Below, piece after piece: positions 1 to 13,549 of a stretch of 64,000 bases of DNA (position 1 is the stretch's first letter; each line of letters opens with the position of its first letter). Source of the DNA: Brachypodius melanocephalos (lineage: Eukaryota > Chordata > Aves > Passeriformes > Pycnonotidae); the NCBI GenBank assembly GCA_013398615.1, contig VZSR01003807.1:20963943-21027942 (forward strand). The letters are read 5' to 3'. The notes beneath the pieces are model-generated. The model was not told where the DNA came from, searched no databases, and saw only the letters and a list, made by a program, of their open reading frames with translations. The position numbers were made by a program, and so were the translations under genes.

Positions 1-3000
1 TTTGGAGGGGAGGGTGTAACTAAAAATGAATCACATAAAACAGCCTTTACAAGCTTTGCAAAATCACTTTGCAGGAAAATTCCCACTGATATCAATGAAA
101 GCCTTGACTGAGTATAGACTGAATTAATATTAAGGAATGCCTACAGTAATGGCAGAAGCTTTTTGCTGCAAGCCTGTAACATACTCTAGAGCATACGGGT
201 TTAGAGCCATTTCCAAGGTTTTTAAACCTGCATTTAAAATACAGATTATTTTGCAATACCTAGTTTAATATCAGAGGGAGTTTAGGAAAGTTTCATGCTA
301 AATTGTGACACATCATCATTAATGCTAAAACGGAAATTTTTTCTTGCACTTTGTTATGTAAACTTGTACCACTGTACTTCTTAGTCACAATATTAAAAAA
401 CTTCCTATCAAACCATTCAGAACAGTGACTCTTGCATTATTCCAGCTTATGGAGTTTTCCCCCAGCTGCTGATCCCAGAGTACCCATCAGCACAGAGCAG
501 CCGAGCTCCCCCCAGCTGTGGGCTCATGGCCAGCAGCATGCTCAGGTGCAGGTGCAAGGTTTGTGTGGGAGGCTTGGCAGGAGCACGGTGCTTCCCTTCA
601 GAAGTGTTTAGCAGGAAAAGGTGGCAGAACCACTGCTGACCTGCCCTGAGATGAGTGCACTTCCCCCAGGGCAGAGGGATCTGGAGAGAGCAGTGCCCAA
701 TGCCAGGCTGTCATTGGACAGCAAGGCTGTCTCGTGCTATGCTGTAACTCTGCATGAAATGGCAACCTGGGTTTCAAATAGCACGGCTTTAGGTTTTCAT
801 CTAGAGTGTGTTTACACACAACCTCCCAACTCATTACAACACCAGCTAGGACATAACCTGGGGCTTTCCTCCTCAGGAAAATGGTTCATGGCTTCCAGCA
901 GGGAACACATCAGCTGCTATCAACTCTGCATTAAGCAAAGATGCTGATTAATATAAGTACTGTCGATGCTGACAGGTCAACAAAAGCAAGTGGTCTACAA
1001 CCTGACTAGCTCAAAGACACCTGTAACTTTAGCTGGAAATGCCTTCAAGCAGGAAGAGCTTCAACAGCAATGATGGGAATATTTTGGTAGTCAGCTATTT
1101 TTGCAGCGTAGTGGTTACTACATATACATCTAAAATGTTTATACCATTTACATAGTATTTTAACAAAGACATGATACTATATCTTAAAAGTATTGTTGTA
1201 TAGAGCCATTGACTAGTGAGTTCTAGATCTTAGCTGCAGGGTGCTATGCTCATTGATTGATGTTTGGCCAGTATTCTGCTGCCTGTCACACTGCCTGAAT
1301 GAAGAAAACTTGAGTCTGATATCAAGTCAAATTTGTAGCGAGGGGGAGGTCTCATGTCTCAAGTTAATGGGAGTGTTAGCCCCGGGAGAAAAAGTAATTT
1401 CCATCTCCTAGGAATCCTAACTCCATGTCAATGCCTTCTCTGCAAGACCAGCATTGTCTTAAGCACTGATTCTAATCAGAGACCAACGCAGAGTCTCCCT
1501 TGTTTGTGCCCAGCTCCATTTGTGCAGCAGCTCTCTTAAAGCAGCTAACAGCGTCAATAGCATGTGCTGTTAGCATGGAGCCTCTGCCTGCACAAAGGCC
1601 ACGTGTAGGGTGTACATTGGGAACAGCCCTTTTGCCTAAAGGACCCCAGATCTCTCTTGTGGACATCTAGGGCTTTCTACTATGACAACAGCAGTCCCTT
1701 ATTGTCAGTCACAGCTGCTTAGCTCTTTCTGACGTTCGTTCTTTGCTTCAGGACTTACCCTGCAATGAGAAGATAGGATGCCATGTGCTTCCCAACAGAA
1801 CCAAGGAAAATTAAAATGGAGGTCCTTGATCAAGTAGAGTGTGTAATCAAGCTGTGAGTTTCAGTACACTCCACATTACTTCTCTGACTTAATGGTCCTG
1901 GACAAACTTTTCCTGAGACCCTTTCAGCGAAGCAAGCAGACGATTCACTGAAGTCAAAAGAAAGTATTACAGATTGAAGCCAGCTGAGGGTATGGGGATA
2001 TTCCCCTCATCTGGCTGAGAGGAAGCAGCTATTAAGCAGCACTAGGAAAGAGTTAGAAGAGCCAAATAAAGATGTAATTGCCTAGTATGATTAATTGCCA
2101 TTTCTACTTCTGGAGTGCTGGGGTAAGCATGATGTCAAGAGGGCAATATTCTATATACCCCCTGTATTAAGACAACAAGTACCTAATATATAAAGCAGCA
2201 GCATCGTGTTTGATATCTCCTGCTAAAATTGAGAGAAAATTAGGTTATCCAACGTTGGTTATTTATTCTGGAATTTGGCCAAGTTAACAAAGTTAATCTT
2301 GTTCTTGCCAAGTCTATGTCACAGGGTATTGATGTGGTCAGCATCTTGGCAGCTACAATGTACACAGCCCCTGTTTAGATAATTCTTTTCATACACATAC
2401 TGTAAAAAGACCTGGCTTTTACATACAAAGTAATTGTGAACCGGAATGTGCTTATTGCATGAGTGCAGCAAAATATTTCTGGAAAATTATTTTCTTCCTC
2501 CCTGCTAATCGGTTAAAATCGCATGGGATAGCCAGGGTGTAGAGCAGATGGAAATAATCAGGAAAATATTCAGTTTCCATAGGAGATTTGCTTTTCGCCT
2601 CAAAGCTTAGAGTATAACTACTCTTATTTTCATGTCTCCAATCTGTTACAGCAAAAGATTATCCTCTTCTCGTAAGAGCATCTTGATTACAAATTTTGGA
2701 CTCTGGTTTGAATTCAATAGAATTGTTGATTTCTTTAGAAGTCATGTCCTGCCCAAAGTGAACTCTCTACAGACTTCCACTTACAATCAGTGGAATGGAA
2801 GTTGCTCCTCCAGCCAATGATTCACAGCTCCCACTTCAGGCTCCTACTTGAATCTGGCATAGAGACCAAAATTAGGTGTGTAAGGTGAGGCCAAGTGAAT
2901 TTTTTCCTTTGCTTCTTTCTGATGACCAATGGGTCAGCTTGTGGGAGATTTGCTGAGCCATCTATTTGTTTTCAGAGATAGCAATTAATATCCAGATAAA

Positions 3001-6000
3001 TGGGTTAGACATGTACAAATAAAGCAGGAAAGTACTGTTCCTCATTGCCACTTCATGCTTGATTGACCCCTGCCTTTTGGCAAAAAAACCCCCAAAAAAC
3101 CAAAACCACAAATCTCCCTGACTATTCCTTGTACTAGAAGGTTGTCCTCATCCTAACCCCACACAGAGTGTTCCAGAAAGAAGGCATTTTGGGTCAAGCT
3201 GAGGAAGAGAGACAAAATGCCTAAAGGAATTTCATACACTGGTGATTTTGTAGAGGGTCATTCCAAAAGGGAAGCCAGTTGGGGTTACTGGTACTGTACC
3301 AAGTTGATGCTTATCAGCCCTTAAAAAAATAAATGTCATTATCATTGGCACAAGGATGTATTTCCCTCTAGTCTTTACCATAAGCCAGTATAGAGGAAAA
3401 TGTACAGAAGAGCAGGCATGACAAATGTGAATCACCTCTATTAACTTGCAAAAGTCATGTACATGTGTCAAAGCAGAATATTAAAATGGATTAGCCATTC
3501 ATACAAATAAGAACAACATGTGCATTTGTTTCAGCTAGGATAAAAATCACAAAGGCAATCAATTCTCATACAGCACATGTGAAAAAAAGTCTTGGCACAA
3601 AGGAGAGCGTACCCTAAGTGTTCAGATACATGTTTCAAATACACAGACTTTTTTTTTTCAGCTTTCAGGTTATTAGTTTGCTCCAGAAGGCCATGAGAAA
3701 CCACAGCTTGAAGGGAGACATAATGACTTCACACTCCCAATGTATTCTCTAAAGTCACTATCTTTTGTCTTGAACTTTTTGCATGTGGATTTGAATCTTA
3801 TGCACAGAGCCATGCCAAAATGACTTTAAACTGTACAATAAATACAGTTGTTTGGATAATAAATTTGTATTGGGGCATTCTTTTTCCCTCACTCTTTTTA
3901 GCTAAACTTGCACCATATACACAGCTGCCACTTAGCATGCACAGAGCACATTTTCCACCAGTTGGACTCTCACTGTGAACCATGCATGACAACAATATTG
4001 ACAGATGCACTATATTTATTTGACAGGTTTTGAACCAAAGACAGATGTTGCAGCTTAGATGAGCATAAGTATTTTGTTATTAGCACATAATATTCCCAAT
4101 AATTTTCCCCCTTATTGGTATCTTGTCAGAGGTGACAAGAAGCATCATTTACTCACTGGTTTACATATACAGCAGAAATTTTTGGTTGTCCAAGAGTATG
4201 CAGCTATGTCATATGAAAAAAATCCCAAAACAACAGGGTAGAAGAGCATTATATCCCTCGGTAAAGATATAAACTCCAAAATCACCTCCACAAACTCAAC
4301 CCCCTCCCTTGCCTTACAGCCTTCTGAAAAGTCATTAGATACAAATATTTTGGATATACAAAATCACAGTGTTCACTTCTCCCTCAGTTCATCTGGCAGC
4401 TCAGCATATCCACACATTGCCCACTCTTAAATTAGACCCCAGTGATCTGTTTATTTCAATGGCAATGGCAACGTTACAGAACTACTATTGCTCTGGAAAA
4501 TAATTCAAACAGCCTGAGATATTATTTTGGTCACACTTTGGGTTGGTGTCCTTGCAACTGCAAAGATGCTGCCACAGTTGTCCCATGTTTTCAAGCATAG
4601 AAGTGTCCCAGCTTCTCTTCTGAAGTAGGAACACTTATGCTTTGTGCAAATTCCATGGACACACGTCCCTGACAACTCAAGCTGGCTGCTGGGGGAGATA
4701 GACTACATGGCAAGGTGAGAGGGGAGCCTCAGGGTTTTTGTTGAAAGCTAGCCCTGTTCAGCCCCGGGTAAACTGTGAGAATGAGATGTAACCACAGTGC
4801 CAGCTGTCAGGTTATGGTCATATGCAAAGATTGCTGCCCAGTGCTGTTGAGCCAAATTAGCTTTGCCTCTGGTATCAGCAGCAAAGGATTTGATTCTCTG
4901 GCACCTGCTGATAATTCACTTGAAACCTTTGACTTGTTTTCGAATAATGTCTCTTTTCAAATATATTTAAGTTGATCACTTTCAAGTTTCCCCGTAAATG
5001 TCAGAAATTAAGTGAATTAAAAACAACCTCAGCCATTCCTGAGCTTCTTTGCTTTCACATCATTCAAGGGTGGAAAGAGTTTTCTATTTTAATTAATTGG
5101 AGAATAAAAAATCAGTATCCAGCTGAGATGTAGGGTCTCTTTTTTCCTGTGGAATCAAGTCTCCCACAAAAAGTAGACATTTGTGCTGGAAATGCCAACT
5201 CACATGAAATCAGAAGACTGTGATCAGGGAAGTCAAGACCACCAGAGATTAATGTTGCATTAAATCCTTGTGGTTGAAAAGAAGCCACAACACTCAAGCC
5301 CCTTCTCCCGGACACGTTCTACCCTTCACTGCTCCCCAGTTTCTCCCTTCTTTCTCCTATTTCACTGTGTGAGGGTACATATGTGTGTGCATACACACAT
5401 GGGGAGGTGCTGAACTGTGCTCTCTCTGTGCTCTGTTTCCTCTGGTAGTGCCTGCCTTCTTCCCTGCTGCCTGTGCTGCTGTGCGTGCCAGCAGCATCTC
5501 TGCATGCTCAGTGAATCATGCGGAGTCGCCTCCGAAGCCAAAGGAGGAGACAATTGGTGGACATCTTTCTCTGCCTGACAGTATATGTAGAAACAGTCCA
5601 GCTGAACAGATTTCTGTCTGTGCTGAGGGGACCAGCAGATTATTTTTGCCATTTATTGGCTTGAAAGCTCAGCATTTCAATGTCTCGCTGACTAGAAAGC
5701 TATTGGGCCCCAAATCCTGAGAACATAAGAATCGATCTTGGAAAGCGGTGTTTGTGCCTCCTCCTATTTTTCCATCTTTCTCTTCAGCAGGCAAAGAGTA
5801 TGGGCAATGTTGAAAGGAGAGGTACAATAATGCTGACAATTTATAAGCTGGCAATGGTATGTAATTTATAAATCAAACAACTGCCATTGAAATTTCTGAA
5901 AATCCCTGTAACAAGTACAATTCTAGCTCAAGTTCTGCCTTCCTCCTGTCTCCTCAGAGAAAACTCAGCTGGTAATAAACAGAAGTGGGCTCTAGTTCAC

Positions 6001-9000
6001 AGAGGTGTTCGCCTTGTTTCAGGTGGAACCACAAGGGCAAGAAAGGGGAAAAAAGGAAATGCTGCTGCTTCAGTAGTCCTAGTTACAATTCTCCGGTGTC
6101 AGCATCAGATAATGTCACATCTTTCAGGATCTGGAATTTTTTTTTACTCTTACAAGAGTTAAAGGTTACAGTTATTTTACCTAAAGCAGGACATGCAGGG
6201 GGCAGGAGGAAGGGGCCGTCATTCTGCCAGCATCTGGTGTGGGAGCAGACTGCTTGGTCAGGCACTTGCTAGTGAGTTTCCTGTCAAAGGCTCTCATTTT
6301 GCTCTAAAGGCCACTCAATTTTCAGAGCAATGATGTTCTTGGTGTGGATTTTTGCATGCGATAGGCTGCACTGTGCCTCTGAGGCCCTGTCTTCTCTGGG
6401 AAAAAAAAACCAGTTAGTCCTCTGGGCATGTTTGCTCAGAGCTCCCTGTCTTAGCTGAAGCATCACTAGGGGAGTAACCTTCATGATGGCCATAGGATCT
6501 CCATAGAATCACAACTAGCACCACCAGTAATGGTGTTTAAGCTGTGCATTGCCAAAAGGTCCTCAGCACTAACCCTAATGCCAATACCCAAAGCAGCAGA
6601 GATGCTACAAACCCCTTCTGGGCTGCTCTTGAAGAATTTTGAACACCTCTAGCTGGTGTGAAAAGACCAGCAGACAGGTTTTCACTCCAACTGCCTTTGC
6701 AGGGGAATTGTGTCAGAGAGCAATAGTTCTCCCCAAACACTGGAGAATAGTCCATTTCCATTACAATCATTGTAATGGCACTGGCCTAAATGCAGTGGTG
6801 CTTACACAGTGAATGCACAAGCAGCTCTCCAGTATCTCCTTGTTTTTGAAAAAGAAGCTTCATTTTTAACCATCATGTCTGGGTACAGGCCTTTTGGGCA
6901 ATCATAGGATATGTGATATACAAATGATATTTCCTTTGATAGAAAAGTCCTGGTGCTGTTAGGAGAGACAGGAGAAGTTATTTTTAATGTATACATTTGG
7001 CCAAACACCAAATCTTATGAGCCAGACAGTTCCATATGAACGTTTGACATGCGATGTGATTACTCAAGTGCTTCAGCTGGGACAGGCTTCATCATTTTCC
7101 TGAGTTTGGCGTCATACAGGCAGTTACTATGTCCCCTCCTGCCATGGAAAATACAAACTCCATGCTGCTCAGATCAGCCTGCAGTGTCTCAAGCGTGGGA
7201 TGGCACAGATCTGAATTCCTCTCTGCCTGAACTGTGAGTGAGCTGTAATCACAGGGGTTCTTCATGTGTCATTAGTGTGCATTGTTTAGGGCAAAAAGCT
7301 TGGGTTTGGTTATCTCTTACCAGGTGAAACATCACATCTCTCCACTATTATGATGCTATAATCGCTCATCACATCTGCCCCAGAAATTTTTATATGTAGA
7401 AATTTAATCTTGATTTTTTTTTATTGGTAGGCCATTTCATGTCTGCAATATGCAGACTTTTAATAGAATTTGAAATCTTGCAAAAAACTCATAACAAAAA
7501 GTGAAAAACAGAGAGGTAAAGAATATAAGAAAGCTTGGTGCTGTAAAATAAAGTGGTTTTTGAGGTAATCATGCTCCCTGTAGTAAAACAAAAGCTACCG
7601 TTTTTTACCTCTGACAAGCTGAAAGACGCATTTTTTTGGTATGATTCCATTTTCTCTTTTATCATTCTTCTTTCAAAAGGAACCACACTAAAAAATAAAA
7701 GTTGCACAGAAAAAAAAGACTTGGATATAATAAAGACTTGGATATAAATAAAGATGAGGTACAACAGATCTGGGACACATTAACTTCCAAATGTATAAAA
7801 GAAACAATCACAAAAAAAAACCCCAACTCAAAACATTTTAACATACCAGTGAAAGGAAGTTGTAGACTATGATGTTTTTCAAGATGCTTCCTAAACCCTG
7901 CCTGGAGCTCAAATTAAGTCACATTGTGCACTTGCTTGGAATTTTTAAATCCAGGTAACTAAGAAGGCTTCAAGGCACCTTTTAAAGTGTCTTTTAAAAG
8001 TTAATTTAGAAATAGAAAGCATTACTTTTCCAAGACAAGAAAAATTTTCTAAAGTGAGCAAAGTTATACTGCTCCAAAAATTACTTATTAATTATCCTAC
8101 AGGAATCAAAAGTGGTAAGTAGGTGTAGTAAGAAATCCTGCTGGTTTTGTCTATTCACTTGAGATTGTTTGGGTATATAGCTGCAAAGCCATCTCATTAA
8201 TCTATGAGTATTGATATGGTATGATGGGTATGATGTACATGACAGAAAATTCTTAGAACAGGGGGTACGTGCAGCTACGCCGGTGGATCTCTGCCACCAT
8301 CAGAGAGAAGCTGTTTCTGTTTCTTGCTGCTATTCCCACTTCTTTCACTGAACATCCCCTGCAGCATTCACACACACGCTTCACACCTTCCAGACACACA
8401 GCCATAGCCACACACAGATACAGATGTAGGGAATTACAGCCCACTAATTCATTGCCAATGCCCAACCCTTTCTGCCTGGAAAAGTCATCACTACATATGG
8501 AAGGCTCAACTAGATTGAGCAAGAGGTGATTTATTAGCTCCATATTTAAATTTAATCATCATAGTCTAGGCAAGAAATATTGTCATTCTTTTCAACAGGA
8601 TTACTCTGGATTTCTCTGACAACAATTTTAGCTTTGCAACATACCTGCTTGCAGAGAACCTCCTATTGTCCCTTCTGAAAGTAGAGAGACCAGCATCTTG
8701 GACTCTGGCATGATTTCTTTTGTCATAGATTATCCAGCAATTGTAACTCTTTATTGCTGGGCACATTATTCTTGCACTCTCTGTGGATCCTACAAACAAC
8801 ATAAGGGTTTTCTAGGCACCAGTGGTTCATCTGACATTAACTGAAGTCAGATGAAGTTGAGTTTATTGTTAAAAAGTATCCATTATACTCCCTGGGCTTT
8901 TTCTGAAATTTAGTGCAACAGCTAGAAAGACAGGTCAGCTGCTTGATATTTCTGAAAACCTCAGAATTAAATTCTGCAGAGCTTTCTGCTAATCTTCTTA

Positions 9001-10075
9001 GTTTTGAAGACAATGGAAACTTGAATGCTTGGTAATTTTGAGCAAATGGAGACAGGTCAGCTCAGTGAAACCTTTCCAAGTAAGTTAAATGCAGCCTTCA
9101 GAAACATTCAGGCAAAGTCAGGGTTGGAGACAGACTACAATGCCATCCTCAGTCTAGAGGGCTAGGGCCTACATCACAGGATGCAGGAGCATGTCTTCCC
9201 CATCAGTAAAAGAAGGAAAGACAGGGAAGGAGCCAAGCTCTCAGAGCTCCCACAGCCTGTGTCTAGTAAATCTCCTCATGTCTCATCTGTTCCATTTTGA
9301 TCACAACTTCTATCTTCCTCTGCCATGTTTCTGTATTTTCCAATAGCAACTAATCCGTATGAAAATGTTTCCTAGCTCTTACCTGGTGGAAAGGCAGGAA
9401 AAGAATTCATGCCAGCCACTGTGACAGTGATATTTTGTCCACGTTACTCCAAGGGCTGCTATCATCCAACCCCTCCACAAGCCTTTCTGCTTTAGCCTAC
9501 GCCCCTAAGTGCACCCACAAGGCTCAAGAGGGTCTCCAGGATGGCTTTCAGCAGTTCCCAAACAGCTCAGCTGGGTTCAGCATTGCTCATCTTCGACTCA
9601 CTTTGACCTCAGTGTCCTCCTGCCCTTTCTGGGCTGTGACCCCAGCCTCATGTGTTGTCCCTTGATGATTGCTTACGATGGATGGAGGCAGGTGAAGGAA
9701 GTCCAGAGACCAAAGGGAAGAAAACAGATGAAAAAGGCTTCTCTTTAATCTATTTCAGTAAAATTTTTAACTGCCAAAAACATCTTCTCTTTCCTGGAGT
9801 GATAATCCTATCCTCTTTCCTGTATGACCTGGCTGTAACCCCGGGAGGAGGAAGTGATTTATTTCTAGCCCTGTTGTTTTAAACGTGTCTCAGCGTTCAG
9901 CCTGTCATCTGAGGCCACCTGAGATCATGTGTTTCACCTGCCTGCCTGCTCACTGCTCTCCAGTCACCCGGCAAGAGGAGCCGGGGACAGGGCAGCCACA
10001 GCGGCGGCCCCGCACCAAGGGCTGACACGGGAGCACAAGCTTATTTGTTTCACGCCATTTCCCCAGTGCCTGTGC

Positions 10076-10097
10076 TGACAGACAGACAGACAGACAG
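10076..10097 (+). repeat. (GACA)n microsatellite
   Basis: Five consecutive GACA units in a GC-rich intergenic segment. Confidence 0.93.
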
Positions 10098-10222
10098 CCT
10101 CCCACCAGTCCCTATGGAGCACTGAGCAGCCTCGGCACCACGGGTGTGCGGCTGGGGGAGTGCCAGTGCTCTGCAGCTCCTACCTGTTGCCTTAGAAACA
10201 AGCAAAGAGACATGGGCCTCTG

Positions 10223-10346
10223 TTCTTTCCTCCTTTCTTTTTCTTTCTTTTTATTTCTTCATTTTGCTACTCAGTGCGCTGTGTGCCAAGTCTCAAGGTG
10301 GGAGGGAAGGACGAGGAGAAAAGAGAAAAGAAAGGAGAGAGAAGAG
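10223..10346 (+). repeat. Paired pyrimidine and purine tracts
   Basis: A 38-nt nearly pure pyrimidine run (10223-10260, one A) is followed about 50 nt later by a 34-nt pure purine run (10313-10346). The two are loosely complementary in inverted orientation and could form an imperfect hairpin. Confidence 0.85.
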
Positions 10347-12715
10347 TGAGCATATAAAGTCCAAGAAACATATTTTGAGACTAAATATGAAAGCAAGACA
10401 CGCTGGGGCAGCTACTGGGCTGGTCTGTGCCTGCTGCCCTTGTGTGGCTGCGGCAGGAGGTCACGCTGCCACTCCGAGAGCAGCTGTAGGAACCAGCTGC
10501 GACATCTGGCTCCCATTGAGGAGTCTGAACACTGGAACCGGACAATGTTTGTTTTCTCTCGCTTCAGCAAGAATCAAAGTCTTAATTAAAGAAATCTCCG
10601 AGATGTTTTCAGCAAGACTGCTCAGTGTGCAGAGGGTGCTTTTTGCAGGGATATGAGCTGGTTGTGGTCCAACCCGTTCCCTGAGGTGACGGGTGTGTTT
10701 TGGGGTGAGGGAGGAGTTTCAGGGCCTAAAGCAACAGGGATCAATGACACTCAGAAAGACCCTATAATTGTCTTTGTGTACATGGAGGCCCAGACTCCAA
10801 GGAATAACCATTGCCTCCTGTGTGCCTTCTCATTTTGCCAGCAGCTATTCCCTCACTGCCCTTCTCTTTGCAGAATCATTCGATCCTTCCTGTGGTTCTT
10901 CCTTCATTTAAAGCCACTCTTAGGACCTCCTCTCTCCATTCCCAACAAAGACCACCAGAGCTATGCCCTCTGACACTGCTGGCTGCAGCTCTGCTCCTGT
11001 TTGGTTACTACTGTAAGCTATTAGTTCTCCAGCTTTTGTATTAGGCAAAATTTCTTTTTTTTTTTTTTTTCCCAAATAATTGTTTTTCACACTGTTAGTA
11101 ACCCTTTAGGACAATTTCTGAAATAGAACAACCCTATTCCCACTTCTGAGTAGTCAGTACCACCATAATAAAATATTTCAAACACATCAGATCTCTAGAA
11201 ACCCCTTAAATTGCTTCCCAATCCCCATTAAAATTGCAGCAGCTATTCATCTCTCTAAGGCTACACTCATTTGGAAAAATACCTGGCACACATCCTATTC
11301 CTTCAGTGCAAAGCACACCCTGTACAGCTGCAGTTTAGGCAACACATCTGAGAGTCACAGTCAATCTGTAGCAACAACTGAGAAACAGAAACCCGAAGTA
11401 GAGGAGGAGTAGGTTTGTGGGATCCCTTACAAAGAATGGTATTAAAGGGCATTATTCTGTTGGATATAGCTGAGATTTCTAGAGTGGCTGCTGGCTCACA
11501 GCCACCCATGTGCCCTATAAATCTATTTTTTGTTTTTATGTGTAAATGATGTAATGCCCGCAAGCTTCCTCAGTCAGGGTTCATTATTTAATTTCTCAGG
11601 TGGCTGAAGTCATAAGCTTTGTGGCGTCTATGACCACCCACAATGTGCTCTCACTGCCCAGAAATGAACTTCCTCTTAGACCTTGGATTCTAATTGGCAT
11701 CTGCAGAATTAAAAGTCCACTGACCACTTCATGTCATGGGAATATTTTGGAAAGCATCTCTGGAATGATAAAACCATTTTGATGCTGAAATAATGTCTGT
11801 GCTTAAACTAAGACCTTTTCTGATAGAAAGAAGACAATTAAAGCCAAATTTTGATATGATACCATGATAAGATAAACCCTGTTTTCATGAGCAAATATCT
11901 ACTTGGAAAATAAAACTCACCAAGCAAGACAAAGCCCTTGCTCCACCTAACTTAATATTCCACATTGTTAGAATTTTATCCCAGGTTTTCTTTACTAAAT
12001 GGGAGTGCATCTTTACTAACATCACTGGGCTCCTAAATAATTCCTGGGCGTGGTTATCACCAGTGGAGTAATGAGGATTTATCTGTCTTCTTTGCCTTAC
12101 TTATTAGTGATAAACATTTCTCATGCTTTCTTTTAATACTGCAAAACTCACCTCCTTGGTGTTGTTTTACCTAAATGTTTATAAATCCAAGAAGTTAACC
12201 ATGCATGAAAAAGTTTCATGGGCACAGACACTTCCCTACACTGGTCCAGTTGGGCCTGAGGAATAAGTCTTCCCCATAATACTGCCTAGTGTCATGGTAC
12301 CAAACTCTGTGTTTTTTTGATATTATCTGTGATCATTCACTTTTTGGCAAATTGAAATACTGTGCCTTATTGGCAGTTAAAATAAATTGAATGGAGTGGT
12401 GTAGAGGTCAAATTATTACTGTATAAACACTGATCAACATTCCCTAAACTGTGACTGAAAGGGTAATCTTCACAAATTACAGGTATTTTCATTAATCTAG
12501 AATTAAGCATTTTTTAAAAAATGGGTATGGTCGAAAGCATGGTGAAATCTATAAAAATCAACAGCATCTCAAAGATATAACTTTTTCACTGCTACAGTTA
12601 GGATTCCTACTGAGGAAAAAGCTTATAAACAGGAGTAGATAAAAGTATGTATTTATATAGGAACACAAATATATTTGCAAATATATTATATGTTTGCAGG
12701 CAAGTACATAAATTA

Positions 12716-13549
12716 TGCCCATCTCTAAGAAGGGTCAGAAAGAAGATCTGGGGAACTACAGGTCTATGAGCCCGAGCTGAGTGCCAGGGAAGCTCACGAA
12801 GCAGATCAGATTGAGTGCATTCCTGTGGCATGTGCAGGCCAGCCAGGGGGTCAGGCCCAGCCAGTGTGGATTTGTAAAAGTCAGGTCCTGCTTGACCAAC
12901 CAGATCTCCTGCTATGACAAAGCTATGGCTCAGCTGATGTGGGAAAGGCTGGCTTGTATCAGAAATCCTGTGGCCAGAAGGATCTGGGCCATGACTGTCC
13001 CCATGTTCCTCAGTTCTGGTGAGGCCACACCTCGAATCCTGTGTGCAGTTTTCAACACTTTGTTGCTAGAAAGACATTGAGGCACTGAAATGAGCCCAGA
13101 GAAGGGCAATGAAGCTGGTGAAGGGTCTGGAGCACAAGTCCTATAAGGAGTGGCTAAGGGAGCATGGGGATGTTTAGCCTGGAGAAATGGAGACTCAGGA
13201 GACCTTGTCACTCTCTACAACTGCCTGAAAGAGGCTGTAGCCATGTGGGGGTTGGCCGCTTCTCCCAGGTAATGAGCAATACAGCAAGTGGAAATGGCCT
13301 CAAGTTACACCAGGGGAGGTTTGTGTTGGATATTAAAAGAAATTTCTCCATCAAAGCAGTTGTCAAGCACCTGAACAGGCTGCCTGGGGAACCGGTGGAA
13401 TCACCATCCCAGGAGGATTTTAGAAGACGTGTAACTGTGGCACTTAGGGACATGATTTAGTGATGGACTTGGCAGTGCTGGGTTAAGAATTGGACTCAAT
13501 GATCTTAGAGGCCTTTTACAACCTGTACAGTTCTATGATTCTATGATTC
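12716..13549 (+). mobile_element. CR1 LINE, 5'-truncated and internally deleted
   Basis: The first part decodes to reverse-transcriptase sequence (LSAFLWHVQASQGVRPSQCGF, CLTNQISCYD) and the last to the CR1 3' region, ending in the ATTCTATGATTCTATGATTC tail. Between them the RT core is missing: at 12947-12950 the sequence jumps from the early RT region to the later LACIRNPVARR region. The copy has stop codons in all frames and is dead. Confidence 0.92.

Larger units (their letters stand above)
1..12715. other. Intergenic, no supported gene
   Basis: AT-rich to mixed DNA. Open frames here are short, lack exon-like conservation or fitting splice signals, and look like chance. Apart from the GACA repeat and the paired pyrimidine/purine tracts, no repeat family was recognised. 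The segment at about 9930-10200 is relatively GC-rich. No tRNA or other RNA gene was recognised. Confidence 0.6.

Noticed and set aside
10144..10656. 170-residue open frame
   Set aside because: It crosses the pyrimidine and purine tracts, giving low-complexity protein, with no domain or splice context.
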